A stretch of 64,000 nt of DNA. Source: Pelodera strongyloides (taxonomy: Eukaryota; Nematoda; Chromadorea; Rhabditida; Rhabditidae). Each line of letters begins with the position of its first letter. Positions within the stretch are counted from its first letter, which is position 1. Location: NCBI GenBank assembly GCA_036852015.1, contig JAANDG010000389.1, forward strand, positions 62,001 through 126,000, in the 5' to 3' direction. A model generated the notes under the pieces. That model was given only the letters and a program-made list of their open reading frames with translations, was not told the DNA's origin and ran no database searches. This document shows, one piece after another, positions 51,701 through 61,100 of the stretch. The position numbers and the translations under genes are program-made.

Positions 51701-54325
51701 AAAGGTTAAATAATAATTTTATCAGAATTAAAGTTTACAAATTAAATATGACATTGTTTCAATATTAAAACAATAAAATATATATGTTAAATTTAATAAA
51801 AAATGGAATTATTAATTTAAAACTATTCGTTTATTATCAAAATAATACTTTTACTCCAATTGGATTATCTTAACATGAACTATCCGTGTGATAAAGATAA
51901 ACTTTAATTCTTAACACGAACTATCCGTTAAAAAACAAAACTAAAAGTAAAGGGTCGATATCAGATCGAACTCTATCAGAATGTCTATTACTAATTCAGA
52001 AACTAAAGCAGCAGTACCTTGGATCTTATAAACCCTACTTGTTTGCGTAGGTGTTCTAGTGGGCGAACGGTTGTTACGCCCAGTATTACATAGGTTAACA
52101 TCCGTGTTCTGGAGAACGACAAACAAGTAGCAACTGTCAGTGTATAAAATTGGGTTCGGAGTAAACAAATTGACATAACTAATCAGCAGTTGTTATCTGG
52201 GGATTATCTGGGGAAGGTCAACAGTCAGCAGAACGATAAATCAATCATGATCGATCTATTCAAAGTATTAATTATATATAAGTAATATAATTGCTTAACA
52301 ATATATATTGTTCCTGTTATGTTTTTTTTCGCATGCATCTAGTAAAAGTTGAACCTTTTGCGTTCCAGCTCAACCATGAAAGTTTAATTTACATATAATT
52401 CTGATATCTTCTTCAATATACCACCCCCTTTGACCTCGCTACCACCATTCATGCACACACCCTAGGCAATTAGACTACAAACTACATTACACGTCAGACA
52501 ACTCTCTCATCTAGGGCTCTCCGTAACTTGCACTTCTGTATTCTTATATTCTAAACATTAGTAATTTAAATAGTAATTATTTCCACTACTACTACAAACT
52601 AATATATTCCTCTACCAAACACTTAACCACCGGGGCATCATACTGATGATGACCCCATCCCGGTGGAAAATCCTCGTCTATAACAATGGTGTCAAAACGA
52701 GGTGTTTCTAATTAAACACTTCCTAATTATTCATTGATTTTCTCTACTTTGCTATATTTTCTAACTTCCTATTTTACTGCTATGCAGCTTCCTTTTTTAC
52801 TGTCTTGGTATTTTTTTTTAATTTAGATGTTATTTCTAATTTTTCTCATTTAAATATTTTTACTATTATATTCAGCCGGCAACAATCTACCTGACCAAGT
52901 ACTACTTTGAGATGGCCAGATATATGGCCAAACAATTGAACGTGTACGAGGACAAGCACGGCCAATTTGCGAACTTAACTTCGTTATTAACCCGAGTACG
53001 CATACTGTTTGATTTTTTTGGGAATAATGGTTTAGTTTATTATGGCACGGTTTATTTGTCATACTAGTATTTATTGTTGGGGCCAAATTTCGCGCCGGTC
53101 CAAACGCAGGTAAAATGAAATGCACCAAACCCCGTATGAATTCAAAAACAAAACGAAGTAACATATTTTTAATTGGACAAATCTCATTCATTTTCTCTTT
53201 TGTAGAGATTCCTTTGCAAGTGACAGTGAGTAGTGGGTTTCTATTACGTTTGCTTCCCCAAAATTGGAGTAGTTTAAAGCGAAATACCGGCCGGTTTTTG
53301 AAACGGCTTATGCAGCATATGCAAATGAGCAAGAATTAGAATAAAAACTAGACCCCAATTAGACCCCACGTTGCATAAATGCATAGGAATGCGAGTACTT
53401 GAGATGCGTTTCAAAAACCGGCCGGTATTTCGCTTTAAAATGAAATCTTATGTGTATTTTTCTCGTTCCGACTAACTATAAGTTTTGAACAAAAGATTTC
53501 CCCAAATAAAGATTTTCCCAAATAATTCGGTGATTTGATAATGTTTGTCTTACAGGCTACGAATACACCTACCCGGAATTGCCTCCATTCACTGCACCGT
53601 GCGCTCTTGACATGTCAAATCGAGCGATACTTGTTCAGACCACTGGAAAATGCTGCGACACAGTTTGATCAATTCGCCTTTCAAACGGTTTGTTGATAAG
53701 TAATACACAATAAAAACACATGCACCTACTACTATGTACTGTAGACCATATACTGAGGCCGTATTCACCAACACACAGGGAGCCTTCCGTAGGGTCACGA
53801 GCGCTCTAAATCTCTTCTATTCCCGCACTCTTCAGCTCCCTGGGGAGGCCACAGAGGGCTCCCTGTGTGTTGGTGAATACGACCTCTGCACGCGGTGGCT
53901 AAGAAACGACCACTCACAATATTTTACCCATACTATTGATTGTTTTAGTGGTTCATCGTATCCAATTGATTTTGTTCTCTAGTCTAGGACAAAAATCTAT
54001 TACATATGACATCAACCCGCTAATATTCAGCATGTCAAATTGTATCCATGATTCATCACCGTTTCTCATTCTGTGCGAATTGGATAACTTTAGCAGAGTT
54101 GACATCGCACTTGTACCCCAAACCTTTTCGACTAGAAGCTGTCTCCGAGTTTCCTATCACGGGAAACCAAAAACCCCGATATGGCCCCGATCAAGTCCCT
54201 CAAAAATGCGACCTTATTGGGGCCATATCGGGTTTTTTTGGAAAATAATCGGGGCCATATCGGGGGTTTGGGAAATGATAGAGGTCATATCAAGGTTTTT
54301 CGAAAAAATAATCGGGGCATATAGG

Positions 54326-54364
<39 letters not shown>

Positions 54365-57300
54365 AAATAATCGGGGCCATATCGGGGTTTTTGAAATAAT
54401 CGGGGCCATATCCGTTTCGGGGCCATGTTCCCGTTATGAGCCGGATTATTCGTGTTCGGGCTTTTTGCTGGACTTGATCGGGGCCATACTGGGTTTTTTT
54501 CGAAAACAATCGGGGCCATATGCCATATCGGGGTTTCCATTTTCCTGTGAAGGCCTATACTGTTTCGCTGACTATGAAAATACACAGGAAAGTGGAAACC
54601 CCGATTATTTCCCAAAACCCCTATGTGGCCCCGATTATTTTCCAGAAAACCCCGATATGGCCCCGACCAAGGCCTGATTTTTTGAGGGACGTGATCGGGG
54701 CCATATCGGGGTTTTTGGTTTCCCATGTAGAACCTTCCTATGAAATTTTAAATCCACAGATTCAACAGTCGACATGTTTTGAGCTTATAACATGAGAATA
54801 TGTTTTCAGTGTGAGATGATGATTGACGACATGAGCTTTGAAATGGAGCTTGAGCTTGGGCCAAAACCAAAGAAAGGTAGGAAAGTTTCATTTTTTGTGC
54901 GTGAGACACTGTGATTGCTAATACTTCAAATGTTAAGTTAATCACTGTAAAGTCGACCACTTTACATAGATTTTTCCCACCAATACGCATTATTATGGAA
55001 ACTTGACTTAAATTTGTCTTGGGATACAAGGAGGTAATTTTACGAACGAGTCCCGTAAACGTTAGAAAATGTAAAGAGAAGACATGTTTTATTTACACAG
55101 CCACGTGTAAAAAACGCCACACCGAAATTGCGGATTTAATATCTCTAGAAAATCACATACAATTAGAATAACATGTTTAAACTCACCTTTCATAGAAAAA
55201 CATCCGTCTTTAAGGTGCCAAGCTCATTTTCTTGGATGATAAGGAGAACACATATGAAGTCAACACCCAAACTGAACAGAAGTCTTCTTTCGCGCCCTTC
55301 GTTCTCTACCCTCAGAAACCGCTGGGTTTGTTTCGCTTTGTTAGTTTTCAACTTGTATTTTAAAAAGTCAGTCTGCCGTTGTGATAAGAAACATCGCTGC
55401 GATACATGGTATGAAAAAATTAATTCACTGAATACATAACATAACATATGATATGCAACGATACACCATTTGAGACCGGTCACTGACCATTTGGTGACCA
55501 ATAGCCAACGGTTTTCGGGAATCTTGATCGTCACCAAATACATGAAAAATCGGGAAACGTTGCGAAATGGGTTTCTCCGCCATGGTAATCTACAGCGAGG
55601 AGTAAGAGCTCTCTAACAATAAGCGCCTAATTCTTGTAGGGGTATTTGAATTCATACCAAGACAAGTTTAGAGCTCACCAATTTCGTGGAACCTGAAGAC
55701 CTTCTTCTTAGCGAGCGATCAGACAACTACGTGCACGAAGACATTGATTCCGGTAATAATGTCTTTGTCAACTTGTCTTTGTTTATGTGCATTGAATATG
55801 TGAATATAAGCATACCCCGTGAAACATCGCTCCATCGCCGCGCAATAATAAGAGGGTCCGCTGGGGCGGGAGCGCCCGGGGTTTGTTGTCACCATATGGC
55901 GCACCGGTAGCACCTCGCCTAAATGGTGCGCCAATTGAAATCGAAGACCTGTGGTGCGCACCTGTGGCGCACCTCCCGCACAACTTAGCGGCGCGGAGTT
56001 TTGCCAGTGGGTGAACTCCCCCACCCTAACTGATTTGTACATTCAATCTTCGTCTAATAAGTTGCGTTTGCCTATCACCTTGAAATTTGCACATTTTGAG
56101 GACTTTTGCGTAGATGTTCATGAACTTCATGCTCACAATGTAAAAACATCTGTTAATGAAGAATATTTGGAAAACGATGTAAATTTGTAAATTGCTCTTT
56201 ATTGTATAAAGCACTTTTTATTAAGATATGGGAGATCTTGGTATAACTGGTGGTGACATGGACTTGTTTGAGAATGGTGAATTTGATGACACGATGGCTC
56301 AATATGGTTAGTGTTCTACTTAAGTTACAACTATCTATTGAAATGGGGGATTGAAAAGCTGGAAATAAAGTTAAATAACCTCGCATTCTAGAGTGTCATT
56401 CAACAGAATTTGTTTGATCGGTAAAAAGGCACTTGTTGGTACAATTTATTTCTTTGGCGCGAGAAAAAGAAATATACATTTTTAGATGCGACGGAAACCC
56501 CGCGAACAGTTAATTCTGACGAAAACCCTCATTCCTTCGAAGATCCAGTTGTTCAACTTCTGTCGGATGGAAATCAGGAAGAACGGGAGAAGAACGATGG
56601 TGAGTACACATGTTTTTTTTATCACGGAAAGTATAAAAATAACGATTTTAAGCGGTATGGGGCACGGCTGCAAGATATGTATATTGTGACAAGAAAATAT
56701 GGAAAATGCCCATAAGATGCGGCAGATAGTTCGGTCTTTGCATCAAGCATAGACGATTAATATCGCTGTTGTTTGACTCATATGAAGCATGAGGTTTGTA
56801 AGTTTGCCACACGTTTTTCAGCCAAATCTACCATATTTTGCAACCAAACGTGAATATTTAATATGAGAAATAATAGGTTCTGCAATCGGTAGATTTTTAA
56901 ACATACTTGCTAACAATAAGCCCATAAAATTACCAATGAAAATTTCAACCTTTTTTTTGCGAAAACTAATGATTGTGTGTGACTACGGTAGCTATTAGAG
57001 TAGCCTAAATTGTTGTGAATTTGTTATTGAATGCTTTTCTTATTTCTATATTTTTAAGGTTGTTCCCACCTTACTTTTTACAGAAAGATAGAATGTTAAA
57101 AAAATAGTTGCATTGAAAGCAACGCGTTTTTGTTTGGTTGTTATAAGTAACTGCAGTACCAAAATATCGCATTTGGGATACTTTTTTCATTCAGCCGATA
57201 ACACAAACGAGCAGAACGATGGCGGACATGATGGAAATGACCTGCGTGACGGCAACCAAAATGGTAAGAAATCCTGACCAAGATTTATAAATGTCAAAAA

Positions 57301-57862
57301 AGCCTGTCAAAAAAGCATAGATATGCGAAGGTGGATGCGAGATGCGACTATAAACAATATGCTTTCGGGCAGAGCAAATATTCAGCGTATCTGTGCAATT
57401 GTTTTTCCTGATCTTTCAATACCGAAATTTTTTCATCAACTTGAAAAAGGCAGAAAATAAACTAACAAGGAAAAACCCAAATTATAGACGAAGAAAAGGA
57501 ATGGTATATTAGTTTATATTTTAGATGGTGTTAGTCGATCAATGGACGGATGCACGGCGAACTCGAACAATTCTGGAATGAAAGTAAATGGGCCCGAGGC
57601 CAACTTGCAACAAGGACAAGGAGGTCAGAAAAATTTCCGAATGCTAAGCAATTTCGTAAATACATAGTAGTAAACACAAGCAAACTCAAGAATATCAAAC
57701 GAGGGTCGTTTGCAACTTTCTACTGACGCAGGTATTCACACCGAAAACCACCCAGCAAGAATGCTTTTAGTCCGCATCGAATATTAGGCAAGTGTAAATT
57801 GGAATTTCTGAACAAAATAGTAGAGCGAGCGCTTGACGTCGTATGTGTGATTGTTGTGATTG

Positions 57863-57911
<49 letters not shown>

Positions 57912-57967
57912 GTGTGTGTGTGTGTGTGGGTGTGTGCGCGTGTGCGCGTGTGTGTACGTGTGTGTAT

Positions 57968-58035
<68 letters not shown>

Positions 58036-58074
58036 CGTGTGCGCGTGTGTGTACGTGTGTGTATGTGTGTGTAT

Positions 58075-58114
<40 letters not shown>

Positions 58115-61100
58115 AATGCAAATTGTGTGTGCTGAATGTCGTGAGAGTGTATGTGCGTTTGTGTTCCTGGAAGCGCGTGCGTGTCTGCGTATTCGCTTAT
58201 GTATGCAGGCGCGTGTGTGCTTTGAATGTATGTGCATTTTTTTTTTTTTGGGAATATGTGTGAGTGCTGCGTCTGTGTATATGCATACTTGCGGGTGCGC
58301 GCTTGAATAGGCGTGTTGTGTGCATCTTCTGCATGCGGTGTGCGTGTGTGTGCCTGTCTGGGTGCATGTCTGGGTTTGAATGTGTTCGTGAGCGTATCTG
58401 TGGGTGTGTATGAATGTGTGTGTGTTTTGTGCAGTTGGAAAATCAATCCAAAACTTCACAAACTTCCCAACTTCACAGTCAAAAAAAAACACACACACAC
58501 AGTCAAACACGCTCGTACACTCCCACAGATACACTCACGTCACGTGCCTGAAAACTGACTGAAGTGGAAGCGTAATTTGGACCAACACTTATTTTTTCTT
58601 TCCATGAAATACAGAAAAACTTTATTTCAGTCGATCGATCTCTACTCACTGATTCCTCTTTTGAGGATTCCAACCTCTCTGGTCAGTTTGTCCTCATCTT
58701 TTTGCTATATGATGATGCGTTATATTATTCCTTTTTTTTTCTCTCGCTCCGTCACAGGGTCCATCCCAAGGGAAAAAAAGAATTTCCCTTAAAGGGAGAG
58801 GCCCATGAGAAAAAAAGTTCTCCTTAATTTAGTTGCACAGAACGTCCGGAATTTCAGAAATATTACTGTGAAAACCGCATTTCTTTACGCCGAGAACTCG
58901 CAGAGTTATTCCTCGGCAAACTGTTCGGCCAGATACCGTAGTCAGCAACGTCAAAATTCGTTTTTACTGTTTATAACCGTTCATTTGCATTCTTTCTCTA
59001 TACAAGAATGGTCAAACGAATAAAGATCATTCCTACGACTATAAAGAGACGTTTGAAATACAAGAATGCCCTAAAAGCGAGAGAATTGATTCTGACTACG
59101 GTACCTGGCCGAACTCTTTGCCGGGGAATAACTCTGTGAGTTCTAGGCTTCAAACAATGCCGTTTACACAGTAATATTTCTGAAATTCCGGACATTCTTT
59201 ACAAATAAATTGAGGAAAACTTTATTCTCATGAGCCTCTCCCTTTAAAGAGACAGGCCCAATTCAGGTAACCCCTAGTTTTGATGACTCCAGCTGCTTCT
59301 CCGTCTCAAATTAAGTGAGACGTCATTTTTCCTAATTTTCAGGCGGCATTCACGCAATTACCAGGAATTTACCTTAGCCAGTCATTCCCAACAATTTACC
59401 GCTATCCCATTCCCGATGATTGGTCAATAGCGTACATTGGCGCTGATTGGCCGATAACGTAATTGCTTTGGCCAATCAGCGCGAATTGGGCTTTACAAAC
59501 CTGAAAATTGGAAAAAAATACATCATATATTTGGGAAGGAGAATCAGATGGACTCATCAAAAATAGGGGTTGTATGTTACCCTTTAATTACAAGGAGGAT
59601 TATTCCTGATTATAAAACATTGTTCTATGTATGAAGCAGCGCCTCGCCCACGACTTACTAGCTGCTAGAAAAAATGCCTACGCAGTCCGCAGACAGAGTA
59701 TTATGTATTAGATACAGCACCATTTTTTGCGATGTGATTTAAATGCCCCAATTTGCATAATTTCTACCTAAAATCAAAAGATAATAATATAGGTGGAGTC
59801 ATTAGTCACTTTGCTTGGGTCGAATGGACCTCTTATGCTAAGAATCCGGCTGTACTACGAGTTGTGCCTCCAACCAATTGGCCAACTAGGTATTTTTTAG
59901 TGACGTCCATCCAGAGCATCTTGTCACGCAACTCGAACACGGAGGATGCGGATGCTTTCTTTGCTAACTTCAAGGCCCCGCAATTCTACACACTACGTAA
60001 GTCTTCGAAATAGTTGTTTTTATAACGAGAAGTAGTTCAAAGATGTGTGCTTGTGATATGTGTCAATGTTCGTGTGTGTGCGCGTGTGTGCGGATAGAAC
60101 TAGTTATATAGGAAATAAAGAGAAACATGGATAACCTTTACAGCGGGTACTCCTGTCAAGTCACCAAAGAAGCAACCGGGCGGATACCAGCGTCGAAAAG
60201 AGTTGGAAGATCAAAGAAGTAAGACAGTTTATCATTCGTCATGGAAAAATGCAATGTGGCCTTCTATTCGTTCATGGTCAGAATAAGCTACTGAACGTCG
60301 ATTTCACTATTCAATTCGAAAGGCTCAGCGGCCTCTATAACCGCTTTTGAGTATCTTTTCTTTTGTGCGTACCTTAACCGCAACTCTCCGAGGTTTTTTG
60401 CTATTAGAGCCCTATATATTTCTTATAAACAAGTTGATCCTTCGATTTTTTTAGAGTTGATGGATGAACTGTTTGGCCCCAAATACGAGTCCAGCCCGGA
60501 CAAACTGAGAGAGGAAGACCCAGCGGACCCAGAAGAGCAGAAGGAAAAGGAGAAGGAAAAGGAGGAAGAGAAAGAGAAGAAAGAGGAGGAAGAGAGAGAA
60601 AAGAGAAAGGATGAAGAGGAAGAGGAAGAGAAAGAAAAAGAGAAGAAAGAGGAGGAGGAGAAAGAGAAAGAAAAAGAGAAGAAAGAGGAGGAGGAGAAGA
60701 AAGAGAAAGAAAAAGAGAAGAAAGAGGAGGAGACGAAGGAGACGAAGGAGGCGAAGGAGCGAGAAGAAGTGAAAGAAAAGGAAAACCATAAGGTCGCCAA
60801 TGTAAGTTTAAAACACCCCGAAAAAAAACGTAAAACAACCAAAATGGCAGGGGTTTCAATAGTTATTGCAAAAGGTATCTTGGTTTATGCCAATTCACAG
60901 TTTTCATACTACGGATGTTTACTGTCATAAGAGTTATAGAGTTTCTGCAACTGAAAAAAACGGGGGTAATTGAAGAAAGCTTGATGCTTAACCTACAAAA
61001 GTAGCAATGATCTGGTATGGGTTGTTTTTAGACTCTGGCTCTGGTCTTCACGCGCGCAACACGGTAGCGCACAACCGCGCCCGCGGGAAAGACTGTTTAT

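Noticed and set aside
54048..54170. Coding-looking stretch ([20 protein letters not shown]) between exons 4 and 5 of the long gene
   Set aside because: It has an acceptor-like ttcag but its phase does not match exon 4, and no donor precedes the repeat array. Exons 4 and 5 join in phase without it. Could be a broken exon.
55107..55171. Possible exon after tttacacag ([16 protein letters not shown])
   Set aside because: Phase fits exon 5, but it reaches a stop with no donor, whereas exon 5 joins 55,672 in phase.
57767..58534. 255-codon minus-strand His/Thr-rich open frame
   Set aside because: Produced by the TG/AC repeat; all frames are open there. It overlaps an intron of the long gene.
60404..60859. 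Minus-strand 151-codon Ser/Pro/Leu-rich frame
   Set aside because: It is the complement of the Glu/Lys exon of the plus-strand gene, which has splice sites and phase support.
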